A stretch of 64,000 nucleotides of DNA from Saccopteryx bilineata (Eukaryota > Chordata > Mammalia > Chiroptera > Emballonuridae): assembly GCF_036850765.1 (NCBI RefSeq), contig NC_089495.1, forward strand, positions 123,217,033 to 123,281,032. Direction: 5' to 3'. Position numbers and translations under genes: made by a program. Positions within the stretch are counted from its first letter, which is position 1; each line of letters starts with the position of its first letter. A model generated the notes under the pieces. That model did not search any database. It had not been told where the DNA came from and saw only the letters and a list, made by a program, of their open reading frames with translations. Positions 33,380 to 46,253 of the stretch are shown here, in pieces.

Positions 33380-33914
33380 GTAAGCAGCTGCCTCCCCAAC
33401 CCTAACTTTCCAGAGGCTTCTGTGGAAGTGTTCTCCCTCCTTTACAGATAGCTGAGGAAGCAAAACCGGCTGGTAAACTCAGAAAAGCCACGGGCTTTCC
33501 AAATTGTCCTAGCGGGGTCATTTGCCCCATTAATGTTATCAACCTTCAAGTGTCAGGGACTAAGGGTAGAGGGACACCAGAACTGTGGCCCTCCCTCCTC
33601 CCTTGCCCTGGCCTCCCTCCTGTCACCAGCTTTCCTGCTCTTCAATAATTGAGGAGCTGCAGTATTGGAAGTTCTCCGGTTTAAGGACAAGGGTGGGGCT
33701 GAGGGCTCCTTCCTCAGGCCTCTGCCTGGGAGCTGGAGAGCTGGAGTGGGAAGCCTGTGCCCAGGGGATGGCACATCAACTCCCAACCGGGGTCATGTCC
33801 ATCCCTCCCCCCTCTGACTCTTCCAATTCTACATTCTCTTGAGTAAAAGTATTAAAGGGTGCTGAAGAAAGACAGGAACTTTCACAAACAAGCCAACTGC
33901 ACAGTCAACAGCTC
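33380..33914. other. Spacer between FOXJ1 promoter and RNF157 3' end
   Basis: About 0.5 kb of unique sequence. No repeat or exon is recognisable. Confidence 0.5.
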
Positions 33915-36622
33915 TCCTTCCCTTGTAAACAGTTTTATTCAGTTTTAAGAATCATGCAGCAATCCATAAATATTACATTGTTGATGTCCCCACTGTAGTG
34001 TGCCCATGAGTGTAACTCCAGGGAGTGAGAGGGGTGCACAGATGACAGAACAGTACACACACACTTGTTCACATCAGGTGTGCAGATCCTAAAGCAAAGT
34101 GAGCAACAAGTGTGCCAAGATCAGGTGGACAGGACACTAACTCTCTCCAGGTAAGATGGCTTAAAGTCTGTGGGTCTTTGCCCAAGAGATGTCCCAGCAT
34201 AGGCATGAACTCTGGTGAGATGGGACTGGGTAGGGGAAAGAAAAGAGGCTCTGCAAGGAGGCCCAGGATCACCACACCACCTGGAGGCCATGGGAGAGCT
34301 CAGACCTGAGTGTGGCACAGAATCACAGACCTCTAGCTAGTCTGTGCCCTCATGTGAGAAGCCAGGCCCCACCCATTCTCTCTGGGTCAAACGTTTACAA
34401 CACAATTGTGTCCAGATGACAGATGGGGCAGTAGGGTTGGCAGCTGCCCTGTTTCCTGATCAGGCTGACTGAGGACCAGCCTCTTTGGATGGGATATTTC
34501 TACTTGCCAAAGATCTAAATAAGAACAAAGTAGGGGGGAATGGGACAGGATAGGAAGTGTCTGGAAAAGGACTGAAGGGCAATTCTATAATGCAGATGTC
34601 TTGGTTATGGAACCAAGGTGGAGAAGAATCTTTTTCTGAGCTGCTTCCTGGGAGAGGACACAGACCTCCCAGAAAGGGTCAAGGTAATCACATCTTCCTC
34701 TTAGGGTTCCTGGCCACTGTGGCTACTGTTTACCTGCACCTCCTTCATCTCAGCTAACACCACACCATGAATACTACCTGCTGAGAGAGGAGGTGTGTTT
34801 GTGTGCCACCACCCCAGGCTAAGGGAAGCTCCCATTCCCTGGTGTTTCTGGGGCTCAAACTTCAAGGAAGTCAGGGAGTGGGGTTATTGCTCAGATCTTA
34901 AATATGAAAGGGGCTGAAAGAATGCTGGGGGAAAGGAAGGACATGAAGTGAGGCCTGAACCAGCAGAGTCCACTGCAGGATTTCAGAAAGGGTAGACGTG
35001 GGAACTCAACACAGAAACTTAGATTCCAGCTTGGCTCACATCACATCTGTCTGAACAGGCCTCCTCCCTGACCAGGCAGAACAAGAGCCACAACCATGAA
35101 GCAGTGTGAGGGTCACTATATGGCTGGCGGTGCAAAGAAGCCACATAGAAGGTACAAAAGATCCCCTGGGCACTGGGTTGTCTTTGAGGCCTTGATAAAG
35201 GCCCTGAGAAGTTCTTCTAGAGTGACAATTCCAAATACTAAGAGAAGCCACCAGGATGGGCATAGCTAAGGCTCCACAACTCAGCGTCACAAATTATTGT
35301 ATCCAACTTTGCTTCCCAAAGCCGTATTCCACTGAATAACCTTTTTCAAAAGCCAGTTGACAAAGCACCTATCCAGGAGCTGTATGGAATCCATAACACT
35401 AGTGTTGAGAGAAGAGGAACACCAACAGCTTATGGCATAGCCTTGCTGTTGCAGGCTTTTGTTTCTTTGCCTTACACTAGACTGAGGTGGGGTGGGCACA
35501 TGATTTGAGTGCTATCTCTAAATCTCTAATGAACCTATGGAAGGCAATACCTCTTCTTCCCCTATCAGACTCAGGAGAATTGATAGGCAGGGGAGGAAAA
35601 TGTGGAGTGGGGAGGCTCCCAGGGATGAAGGCCCTCACTCTGGCCCCCAGGCCCCCAGCCCACTGCTGGCCCCAGCTCAGTGCTTTCCACCACTTCCTTT
35701 GAGGCTCCTGGGCACCAGTTGGAGGATCACTGGTTCACCCGTCTCTCAGCTTATTTCTTCAACTATTAACAAAAAGGGGTAGACATGGGGAAACAGGGGT
35801 AAGAATACATTTCACAGGGCCATAGTGATGAAAGTTCTTGATGGTGTCTGGCACACAGAGGTGGTAAAAAATGTGTTTTCTGAAATGCCACCTTACGATG
35901 GAGGCCCAGGCCTTCATGAATGCACCTGATCTTAAGAAATCCTCCTGAGAGTGATCATTTAATGGGGGGATTATAAGATTCACAGCCTCCTTCTTAAGCA
36001 GACAGACACATGAGCCATGGGAGTTTAGTTTACCTGCCAGAAGCAACAACTGTTTCTTCAACCAACCTTTTGGTTGCCACCATTTTCTGTTGTCCTTGAG
36101 GGAAACTCTACTTATAGTGCAATATTGCTTTCCTTTCTCACAGGAGTCACTCCCCAACCCCACCTCAAATTGGAGGTTTCAAATTGGTTATGAGGTCCCA
36201 GAAACCAGAAAATGCCAGATAGGTGTAACAATCCACTAAGACTCCAAGTCATTTTGGTCTACACTCTAAGGAGAGAAATATGCTTGAGACACAACCAGCA
36301 TGTGGGCCTTGGCTCCACCTGAAGATCAAGATACAGTGGGAACATTCCAAACAGTCTCTGCAAAGGGTCTCCTGAGATGCAGTTCATTGAGTGGCTTCAG
36401 CCCACAGAAGAAAGCAAGCTTCCAGTCCCTTCTGAGAGGGGAGGGATCATAGTCATGGGAGGAGATGAGGCTAGGAGGAGCAGGATGACCTCAACATCTG
36501 GCTTCCACATGAGTATAAGTCTCCATGTGTCCTGCTGCGGATGCCCAGGAGGCTATTGGTCCCAGGAAGCCAGGATGGAATTCTGGGACAGAAGGGGAGC
36601 TCTGGTATGGGGGGTGGGGCTC
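33915..36622 (-). other. RNF157: RNF157 3' untranslated region (predicted)
   Basis: About 2.7 kb of repeat-free sequence between the stop and the AATAAA at 33934. The absence of SINEs, which are frequent on both sides, is consistent with a transcribed, constrained UTR. Confidence 0.55.
33934..33939 (-). terminator. RNF157: RNF157 polyadenylation signal
   Basis: AATAAA on the minus strand (ACTGAATAAAACTG), about 2.7 kb past the stop. Confidence 0.65.
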
Positions 36623-36744
36623 TCAGACGGCCAAAGAACCCCACACACAGGGCCTGTTCTCAGCATCCTCCAGGCTGCTGGATGACAGGCGCCGGCGCTG
36701 TGTGTTCCGACGACTGACAAGGTTGTCCTCAGCCTGCCAGGTGC
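36623..36744 (-). CDS. RNF157: RNF157 last coding exon
   Basis: Encodes the C-terminus, about residues 640-679, after the acceptor TCTTTTCTAG. It carries the basic/serine cluster QRRRLSSSSLED and ends CVWGSLAV, then stop at 36623-36625. This serine cluster corresponds to a region reported, as I recall, to be phosphorylated in a cell-cycle-dependent way and to affect stability through APC/C-CDH1. The phase (two leading bases) completes a glycine with the previous exon. Confidence 0.93.
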
Positions 36745-39700
36745 CTAGAAAAGAGAAAGGGAGGTTAGAGTAGCCAGACCTTTGGCCAGGTCCTATGGTG
36801 TCCCCAGCAGCTCGGCGTGGAAGCCAGTAGGATGTGTTACTTGAAACTCCTGTGCATGTACAGGGCCACAGTGCGAGAGCAACGGGAGGAGTGGGTGCTG
36901 TCTGGTACAAGAGCTGCTCCTGCCCACTGGGCTGGGTCTGTAATGGCCACTGTGGCTCCCTGACAGGGACACGCAGAATGTTTCCTGTTTTGAGAACTTG
37001 CCCTAGGATCCACTCCTGTATCTTGTTTTGAAGTTGGCTTGCGTTATGGTGGACACAGAGAAAGAAACTGGGTCTAGCTGAGCTTTCCCTCAGGGCAGGA
37101 AGAAGAGGGATGCAGTGTTTGCTGTGAAGCCAGGGTAGGGCAGGAAGTGACTGGCTTCCCAGCAGGGTGCCAAGGACATGGAGGGGCAGTGCCATGGCTG
37201 CAGCACCCTGTCCCCGCACCTGCTGTTCACCTCTTTCTACCCAAGTAGCCTAATGAGGTTTGCTGTCCATTGGTGCCTCCAACCTCAGGCAACACTAGCT
37301 GAAGAATTCTGGGGTCCCACAGGTGTCATCCATTGACCACCTCATCATCCCCCCAAGTCTGCTGTGGCTCCTGTATGCAGAGCAGGGGCCACCTGTGCTA
37401 GACCCTTCTCTCCTTTGTACCTTGCCTCCAATCCATTAGTACTCAGTCTGTTCCCTTCCTCGGACGTCTAAGCTGTCGCTGGAACAGCTGGGCTCCACTC
37501 CTGGCTCAGTACTTACTGACAGGATGAGCCCAGGCAGATCACTTTACTACTAACTGAGGAAATATGGGAGAGTGCTGTGCGAGGAGACTGGCAGCAAGCA
37601 CTCACCAGCCAGCGCCCCAGGCTTTATACCAGCCATCCTCACTTCCCCTTACTCACCCTCCCACCCACAACCTGGCTTCATCCAGCGTAGAAGCTCCCTG
37701 GAGGAAAGGCAGGGCCTCCGCTGCCTATACGCTCAGCACAAAGACCGAACTGTAGGGGTTAGGAAGGCCACCCCTCCTCTGGCACGTGGACCTCTGAGCA
37801 GAATCCCCCACACTATGCCTTCACAAGACCACTCCCAGTGGGCACCAAGGGCTCCCCCAGCAGCCTGCACTGCCACCCACTTCTCACACTGTGTCTTGAA
37901 CATCTCCATGGGACCGTCAGCTCGTCCTGGGCAGGGCCAGCCAGCTGTGGAGGATGGGCTTGTTCGAGGGAGTATGTTCAACAATGTGTGGGATTGGCCT
38001 CAGGTTAGGCCAGCCCAAGACAGGAAACCCTCTCCTGGTAGAAACATGAGGATTCAGTGGTATAAGCTGCTTATTTTCCAGAAATGTTCTGATGTGATAA
38101 TCCATCTTAAGGCTCTAATAACAGTCTGAGGAGGCAGACCCCAGGTAAAGAGAAGTGAGTAGAACAGAAAATTCTTAGGTATCTCTCACACCTGGCTGGA
38201 ATTTGGAGACCTCTAGACCCTGGGGCACTGGAGTTGGGACATGGGTCAGCCATATTCTTTACCTCCAAGGGTGGCAATCTAAGTGTAACAGACTGAAGAG
38301 AAGGCACAGCTGTCCTTTACGTTAGGAACCCCAAAAGAAAATGAGTTGCGTGTTCATTCATATAGTTTGGTAGATCTCATACCTATTCCTCAATGTTTAT
38401 GGGGCAGGACTCCGGAACTGCGGCTGTTTGGTAGGAAAGACCAAAAGCAAATGGTAAACAGGAGAGAAGACATAGACACGCATGCACAAAATAAAAACAC
38501 CATCACTGCCAGCTCGGCAGGAGACCGTGGAATGATGGCGGCCTGCTCTGAGCTCACAGGAGCCCTTGCCGCAAACACTGCTAGAATCCTTAGCCAGGCC
38601 TACGACAGGTTCCTGCTGCACCAGCATCAAGACTCAGCACTGTCTGTTCTCCCTGGTATCTTGATGGGCTTGATGGTGTCCTTTCCCCTACAAAGGGTGC
38701 TGTCGAGCCCTCAGCACAACCTCGCTGCTGCTCACTGTTCACCTGGCCACAGAGAGGAAACCTGGAATGCCAGGGAGGACTTCCTGAGCCAGCGCTACCA
38801 TTCTGTCCATCCAGCCCTGAGCCAGAAAATGGAGCTTGGAGGTTTAAAACTCTTGGAGGAGACAGATAAAGGTGCTTTCTATTCAATTCCCATTTTAGGG
38901 AATCAAAAATGGGAGAGTGAACAGGCCCTGGCCAGTTGGCTCAGTGGTAGAGTGTCGGCCTAGCGTGCAGAAGTCCCAGGTTCGATTCCCGGCCAGGGCA
39001 CACAGGAGAAGCGCCCATCTGCTTCTCCACCCCTCCTTCCTCTCTCCTTCCTCTCTGTCTCTCTCTTCCCCTCCCGTAGCCTAGGCTCCATTGGAGCAAA
39101 GATGGCCCGGGCCCTGGGGATGGCTCCATGGCCTCTGCCTCAGGCGCTAGAGTGGCTCTGGTTGCAACAGAGCCACGCCCCAGATGGGCAGAGCATCGCC
39201 CCCTGGTGGGCGTGCCGGGTGGATGGGTGGATCCCGGTCGGGCGCATGTGGGAGTCTGCCTCCCCATTTCCAGCTTCAGAAAAATACAAAAAAAAAAAAA
39301 AAAAAAAAAAGGGAGCGTGAACAGACCTCTAGAGGCAGAATTTGGGAGCACATTTAGGGCCATTCGTGCACCCCTTTCCTGTGGCTAAGTTTAAGGCTAT
39401 AATAGTTCAATTGTCTGTCAGAGTTTCTCTCCAGGGGAAAGAAAGTAAGCCGGATGTTTCCTTAGAGACTATGAAGTATCAACTCTCTCCCAGGAGCATC
39501 TTAGACTTGGGTCATTCACTACCCTTGAATTTCAGGTCTCCATCAGTATTTTTAGATTTCATTAGATATGCCCCACTTTTGCTCAATGTAATCATTAAAA
39601 ACTACATTTGTGTTTCCACTACTAAACCCATATTATCTTTGCTTTATTCCATCATTACCCTCCCCAGAGGCTGGCTTTTCACAGGGTTACCACTGGTCCC

Positions 39701-42248
39701 CTTACCACTATCTTGCCAGCTGTGTGATAGTCCACCAAATTCCTTGAAACCACTGCTACTTAGTCTGGTCTTGAATTCTACTCTGCTCACTGCCTACACA
39801 CGGCAATTCAGATCCTTCCCTTTGAGAGCTTTTCAGAACAGTCTCAGAGCACACCCACAGGACACCAGAGGCTTCTTAAGGAAAGACATAGGCACCCTCT
39901 CAGCGTCACTGATGAGTGGTGAGGATGGGGACCTGTGTGGTCCTTGCTGCTGGCTGGACCTCCTAGAGCACCATGAGCACAGGGAGGGTGATGCTGGCAG
40001 GGAGAGTGGGACGCTCCCCAGCCAGGGCCCTCCATGAAGGGGTGCTTGTCTATCTGGAGAGGGAAACAGACTTAAGCAGAGACCCAGGGCCTGGGAAGCT
40101 GTCCTGAGGCCACAGGCCTGTGAGGAGCCCCAATAGTTGGAGGGCATCCAGTCACAGGACTTTACAGCTGAGGGGTAAGAAGCCTATTCATTCCATGGGA
40201 CCTATCAAAGTGGACTCACCTGTCACTAACCCCAGGGATGCTTCCAGAGAATCCCCCAGCACTTTGCTACTAGTTACAATGCTAACAGCAGAACTAGAGA
40301 AACATTTTACCATGAAAGCAGATAGGTGTTCCCTCTTCCTAAGAGCCCTGGAGACCTCTGGTGAGGTGCATAGGGACCTCAAGCACTTATTCATGCGTCC
40401 CTCTCCCAACAGCTGTCACAGGTGTTTGGTTCATGTCTGGCCTCCACTGTGAACCCAGTTTAATCCCAGATCAGGTGGCTCCCTTCCAAGATCACCACAA
40501 GGAACACCAGGGGTCCTTCCTTCCTTCCAGGGCTCACTCCCCTCCCACAACCCTGTAAGTGGAATAAATGTCAACAAGCAGTCTGGCCGGAGGGAGTTAG
40601 GAAGAGGAGGAAGCAGAAGGAATAAGTTCAAATCTCCACCAGCATGGTTGGCTGAAACAATTCCCAGCAGCTCCCTCTGCCAAAAAATGGGGATGGGTTG
40701 GGGAGCCCCTCAAGGGAGGCAGGAACCTCGGTTCACTCCTGAAGCCCAGCGAGCAGAAGGTCAGTGCAGCTGCCACGGACTCATGGTAGAGTGAAGGCAG
40801 AGATGTCATCTTCGGCCCAAACCAATCTTTCCTATCACCCTTGCACAGAAGCATCCCCATTTTACTGGAACAGGAATTAATATATCTTCGCAAATAATTT
40901 TTTCTTAAAAAAATCTTAGTATATAGAACTTGAGCACTTGCTGGTTTGGAACAGAAACACCAGCGAGAGCCTCCGGGATGTGTACAGGCCCAGCAAACTT
41001 GGGGGCGGGTGCAGCACAGCTGGGAGGACAGTGCTGGCGCAAGGCAAACACGATAGATAACATAAATGAATTGAAAAACAAACCAGACAAATTTACACTT
41101 GGCAAAAAGACATGAAAAACAAATGGACAGACAGAAGTGAGGTAGAGAGTGGGAGGCAGAAAGTGAAGTCCAGACCTGACCTGGTCAGCACTAAGTAGAA
41201 AATGACCCAAGAGCCCTTTGAAAGGCTGGAGAAAGCAGGCCCCAAGAAGTATGGCTCCCCGGCCACAGCCTGTGCAGGGCCCGCACGCAAGAGGACCCAT
41301 ATCTTTCACAGGCTGATGGAGCGTGGCAACCACAGGAGGCTGTGTGGTTCCAACACTTCTGGTCAATTCGCTGAACGAGTAAAGCACTGGACCCATGATG
41401 TGACAGGGCTGCTCTGAGGTTGAAATAAATCTTCATTTCAGGGGAGTGTTGGAGAGATTACAAATAACACACGTGAAGGACAATGTCTGCCGTAAAACCT
41501 GGAAGGCAAGCTTGACCAAGTCCACTGGGGTAAGACTTGGCTTTGGAGAAGTGGCTTGTGGAACCCTTGATTGAGCACATCAGTTCGAAGGAGGTCAGTG
41601 CTCAGTGTGTGATTAACATGGTTCATTTGTAGGAGATCAGCCTAAGTTCAGTTTAGTATGGTAAGAAGGAATAAGGGGTACACTGACAGCCCTGATGAAA
41701 TTTAAAGTCAGGGCTTCAGCCACCCTCGACCCCCGACCTCCTCTGGGATCCAGTGCTAACAAGTACAATGCAGCTGGTAACTGAAAGCTCACTGGATCGT
41801 GGAGCCTTTCCTAGTCTATAAAATGTTGGCTTTCACATTCCTCTTTGATTCTAATGAAACACATTCCTTCTGAGGAGCTATGATGCTCCTTTCAGGGTCT
41901 CAGGCTCTCTTTCCAAGGTAGGGAGGGGCATCCGCCTCAGAACTCCTGTTGATGAAAACAAGACCAGGCCACCTGCCATGGGATCACATGATCACGATGG
42001 AGGCAGGCCTGGCAGGCAAGATGGGAAGGACAGGGACAGCTGCTCCTCTCTTCCTGTCCTAGCATTCTCCCTCAGGGCACAGAGCTCAGGGGTTGTCCTG
42101 AGCCTCCTCACTTCCTTTCAGCATCTCAGCATAGCCCACGGCTTTTTGCAGGAGCTGTAGGGCAGGGATGGGTATCCCCAGGTGAGAGCAGGGGTGTGAG
42201 CAGGGGAGCATCTCCCACCAAGTTCATGTTCAGCAGACTGCCACTCAC
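36745..42248 (-). other. RNF157: RNF157 intron (5.5 kb)
   Basis: GT-AG, GTGAGT donor. Mostly unique sequence with one type III SINE (38924-39310). No further exon was recognised. Confidence 0.8.
38924..39310 (+). repeat. tRNA-derived SINE, type III
   Basis: Full length with an A-rich tail. GGGAGAGTGAACA / GGGAGCGTGAACA flanks it. It is antisense to RNF157. Confidence 0.94.
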
Positions 42249-42335
42249 CGGGTAAGCAGACCTCAGAGCACAGCTTATTGTCCAGTGCTTTCACGCTTGC
42301 GATGTCATAGTCATTGTTATTGTCACACTCCATAC
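42249..42335 (-). CDS. RNF157: RNF157 exon (NNNDYD segment)
   Basis: 87 bp, about residues 611-640. It reads MECDNNNDYDIASVKALDNK and continues to CLPG. Acceptor TTTCTAG, donor GTGAGT. The first two bases complete a glycine with the 49-bp exon upstream. Confidence 0.93.
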
Positions 42336-44056
42336 CTAGAAATGCGCATGTCCTCTGGCCTGTAATGGAGTTAATGCAGTTAGACAGGGCCTGACTGGAT
42401 TTTTCTCTGCTTTGCTGTCCTTAAAATAAAAATCTTAAGGATGGAAACAAAAAATAAATAAATAAAATCATGTGCTTAAAGAAAAAAGACAGTAAGTAAG
42501 TGGGTAAAGAGTGGACAATAAAGGAATCAGGTTATGTGGGTATGTTCGTGTTCTCGAGCTATACTGCTCTGTTTCCCTAATTGGTCCCTTTCCAGCCGCT
42601 GTTCCACAGCAAGTCGGACCCCTGGGGAGGGCTGCTGAATGGGTCATAGGCTCCATTGGGAATGTGACCCAAGTGGAGCTCTGCTGGAAAAAGCTGGGGG
42701 ACCTGCTGGTAAAGCTACCCTGCTCCTGCCTGTGTCTGTCAGTGCTGTGGGGTGTGCTTATGACAATAAGGTTCTGCAGATGCTAAATACTGAATGACAA
42801 TTAAAGGTCCTAGGTTCCATAATTTTGTATATCAAATCAGAATCATTACATTCACAAAATTATGATTTATTCTGTTAGGAGACTTATGAAATGTGTTATT
42901 TTGACTATGTTTAAAGGGACTGACCAGAAACCTATGGACATGTGAGAAGGGAAGGGGAAAGTTTTAGAAGTTATTTTTTTTCAAGCTCCCTCTTCTTTTC
43001 TGTGGTGAAAAGAGGAGGAAGAACTCTAAGTCCATTGTGTGGGCTGGCTCTGGAATGTCGGGGAAACCCCTATAGCCCTGCACTTGTCAGAAGCAGGTCC
43101 TCTATGGGGGGAATGGTCATAAAGGGAGCCTTGAGCACGGATGACATCAACCTAGTTGATGAAGTGCCCAACCCTGTCTCCGGCTGGCATGCAAGACCAT
43201 AGTTGAGCACAGCCTTAGGTGACATCAGCCATTCCCTCCTTCAGGGTACTTGGCCAGGCAAGAGCAGTCAAGTCCGCATGCACTCCCCTGAACTCCCCAA
43301 GCAATGGCCAGCGCTACAGCAGAAGCAACTAGGATGACATCTGTGTCCAGGCTGGGGACCAGGTCTGCTTTGGAGGTATCCTTCTGTGGGAGGCACCTCA
43401 GGGCAGCAGAGGGGAGAGACGCTGGTTCCTGGAACACATGGTATTCCATCTCCAGGTGGGCCATTCCCAGCCCCACCCCCTTCTCCCTACTCCCTTGCCC
43501 TGCAGATCATCCTTTCTCTCCTAGCGGCAGCAGAAAGGCTCCAGAACCCTCGTCTCTACTGTGCCTTCTTTGTGCCGCTGGCTCCTAAGATCCCTGTTAC
43601 TGTGACATCAGCTACTTTCTTTGCTAAAGCCAAACCAAACCAGCAGCCTAACAGTCCTTTCATCCAAGTGGAGAAGCCTATTTCACTGTGGCTACTAAAC
43701 CTGGGGGCTGCTAGAGCAGCTCCAGGAGACTCAGCAGAAAAGCTGGAGCAGGAGGGAAGGTGATAGGTGTTGCGTGAGCAACTTCACAATCTAGCAATGC
43801 AAACGGAGAATTCCTAATGTCTTCTGCAGCATCCCCACCCTGACAGCCTTGGCGCCGAGCGCAGAATGAGCTGGGATGGCCACTGCAGTCCTCAGATACC
43901 ATGCTTGCTTTACTCTTCCGTCAAGAAGGTAACCCTTTCCCAATGGCACACCACTGAAGAGTGCTGCCAACTCATGCCAGGGGCCCCCTTCTGTATCCTG
44001 GAAAGAACACCGAGAAAAGAATCTAATAGTAAGGAGCAAAAGACCACGTGTTTTAC
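42336..44056 (-). other. RNF157: RNF157 intron
   Basis: About 1.7 kb, no transposon recognised. In human an extra short segment is present here in some isoforms as I recall. I did not find it with confidence. Confidence 0.7.
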
Positions 44057-44105
44057 CATCTTCTTGTGTGGGCAGTCCACCGTCTTCCTCTATAACATCA
44101 TTTCC
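44057..44105 (-). CDS. RNF157: RNF157 49-bp micro-exon (NDVIEED)
   Basis: Encodes GNDVIEEDGGLPTQED plus one base. Acceptor CTGTTGTAG; donor GTAAAA, weak beyond GTAA. Skipping would shift the frame (49 is not a multiple of 3). The acidic stretch agrees with the family. Confidence 0.9.
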
Positions 44106-44266
44106 CTACAACAGAAGGAAGGTGCTATGAGTCTACAAAACAGTAAATGAGTAGAGATGACCCTTAAACAATGCCTAACCACCGACGCAGTTGAAAATCC
44201 GCACAGTAACTTCAGTTGGCCCTCTACACAACTGGGTTCCCAACTGCAAACTAAAAATACAGTTGA

Positions 44267-44458
44267 GGCCCTGGCCAGGTTGCTCAGTGGATAGAGCAAC
44301 ATCCTGGTGCACTGAGGCCACAGGTTTGATGCCCAGTCAGGGCACATATGAGAAGCAACCAATGAGTGCACAACTAAATGGAACAAACTGATGCTCGTCT
44401 CTCTTTCTCCTTTCCCCCTCCTGTCTCTGTCTCTCTCTCAAATTAATGAAAAAAATAT
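44267..44458 (+). repeat. Older tRNA-derived SINE, type IV
   Basis: Head GGCCCTGGCCAGGTTGCTCAG, then CACATATGAGAAGCAACCAATG and a CT-rich end. Confidence 0.8.
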
Positions 44459-44496
44459 ATACTTGACTCTGAACAATGAGGGTTTGAACTGTGCTG

Positions 44497-44711
44497 GGTT
44501 TTTTTGTTTGTTTGTTTTAATTTTATTTATTCATTTTAGAGAGAAGGGACACAGGGAGAGAGAGAGAGAAAGAGAGGCAGAGAGCGAGAAGGGGGAGGAG
44601 CAGGAAGCATCAACTCCCACATGTGCCTTGTCCAGGCAAGCCAGGGGTTTTGAACCAGCGACCTCAGCGTTCCAGGTCGATGCTCTACTCACTGCGCCAC
44701 CACAGGTAAGC
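44497..44711 (-). repeat. tRNA-derived SINE, type I
   Basis: Antisense copy with TGAACTGTGCTG duplicated at both ends. Confidence 0.93.
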
Positions 44712-45201
44712 CTGAACTGTGCTGTTCAAAGTGAACTATAGAAGCATTTTTCTTGGTCTATTGAGATCTCGCTTTTAGGTGTATCCTGTTTGTCTCAAAT
44801 TTTTATTTTAAAAGAAAAGGGTCGACTGTATATTCATGGGCTGACGACCAAGAACTAATCACCCTAATGGTATTTAACTCCAGGGCCGATTTCAAGGCAT
44901 ACGCTGGGGATGCCTAGGAGTCAGGCAGAGGCAGAATTGGTTTGGCAAGCACTGTGGCTTAGAGGATGAGATCTGAGGCACATTTCAGATGCAGGCTAGA
45001 AATGTTGGGAATAGCCACAGTCATAGTTTAGCTCAGGGGTCCCCAAACTACAGGCCCACGGGCCGCATGCGGCCCCCTGAGGCCATTTATCCAGCCCCTG
45101 CCACACTTCGAAAGGGGCACCTCTTACACTGGTGGTCAGTGAGAAGAGCATAGTTCCCATTGAAATACTGGTCAGTTTCTTGATTTAAATTTACTTGTTC
45201 T

Positions 45202-45797
45202 GCCTGACCAGGTGGTGGCACAGTGGATAGAGCGTTGGACTGGGATGCGGAAGACCCAGGTTCGAGACCTTGAGGTCGCCAGCTTGAGCGTGGGCTCATC
45301 TGGTTTGAGCAAAAATTCACCAGCTTGGACCCAAGGCCGCTGGCTCAAGCAAGGGGTTACTCGGTCTGCTGAAGGCCCGCGGTCAAGGCACATATGAGAA
45401 AGCAATCAATGAACAACTAAGGTGTTGCCTGACCTGTGGTGGCGCAGTGGATAAAGCGTCAACCTGGAAATACTGAGGTTGCCGGTTCAAAACCCTGGCT
45501 TGCCTGGTCAAGGCACATATGGGAGTTGATGTTTCCTGCTCCTCCCCCTTCTCTCTCTCTCTCTCTCTCTCTCTCCCCCCTCCTCCTCTCTAAAATGAAT
45601 AAATAAATAAGAAATTAAAAAAATATATTAAAAAAATATATATATTTAACAACTAAGGTGTTGCAATGCGCAACGAAAAACTACTGATTGATGCTTCTCA
45701 TCTCTCCGTTCCTGTCTGTCTGTCCCTGTCTATCCCTCTCTCTAACTCTCTCTCTGTCTCTGTAAAAAAATTTTTAAAAAATTGATTAAAAAAAAAA
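45202..45797 (+). repeat. tRNA-derived SINE, type II, split by type I
   Basis: Parts 45202-45426 and 45648-45797 read as one type II copy. TTACTTGTT flanks the whole. Confidence 0.92.
45427..45647 (+). repeat. tRNA-derived SINE, type I, nested
   Basis: Inserted into the type II copy with a perfect 15-bp duplication AACAACTAAGGTGTT. Confidence 0.94.
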
Positions 45798-45867
45798 TTA
45801 CTTGTTTTTTATTTTAAATATTGTATTTGTTCCCATTTTGTTTTTTTACTTTAAAATAAGATATGTG

Positions 45868-46253
45868 GGCCCTGGCCGGTTGGCTCAGTGGTAGTGTTGG
45901 CCTGGCGTGCAGGAGTCCCGGGTTCAATTCCCGGCCAGGGCACACAGGAGAAGTGCCCATCTGCTTCTCCACCCCTCCCCTTCTCCTTCCTCTCTGTCTC
46001 TCTCTTCCTCTCCCACAGCCAAGGCTCCATTGGAGCAAAGTTGGCCCGGGTGCTAAGGATGGCTCTGTGGCCTCTGCCTCCGGCACTAGAATGGCCCTGG
46101 TTGCAACAGAGCGACGCCCCAGATGGGCAGAGCATCGCCCCCTGGTGATGCCGGGTGGATCCCGGTCGGGTGCATGCGGGAGTCTGTCTGACTGCCTCCC
46201 CGTTTCCAGCTTCAGAAAAATACAAAAATAAATAAAATAAATTAAAATAAAAT
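45868..46253 (+). repeat. tRNA-derived SINE, type III
   Basis: Inserted in the same hAT with a perfect 15-bp duplication AAAATAAGATATGTG. The A box has lost a few bases (GGTAGTGTTGG). Confidence 0.94.

Larger units (their letters stand above)
32500..33380. promoter_or_regulatory. CpG-island promoter region of FOXJ1, probably bidirectional
   Basis: This GC-rich, CpG-dense interval lies between the FOXJ1 first exon (leftward) and the RNF157 3' end. It contains an RFX X-box-like site (32792-32805), a TATAAA in rightward orientation (32816-32821) and a rightward splice donor (33380). No transposable element has inserted. Confidence 0.65.
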
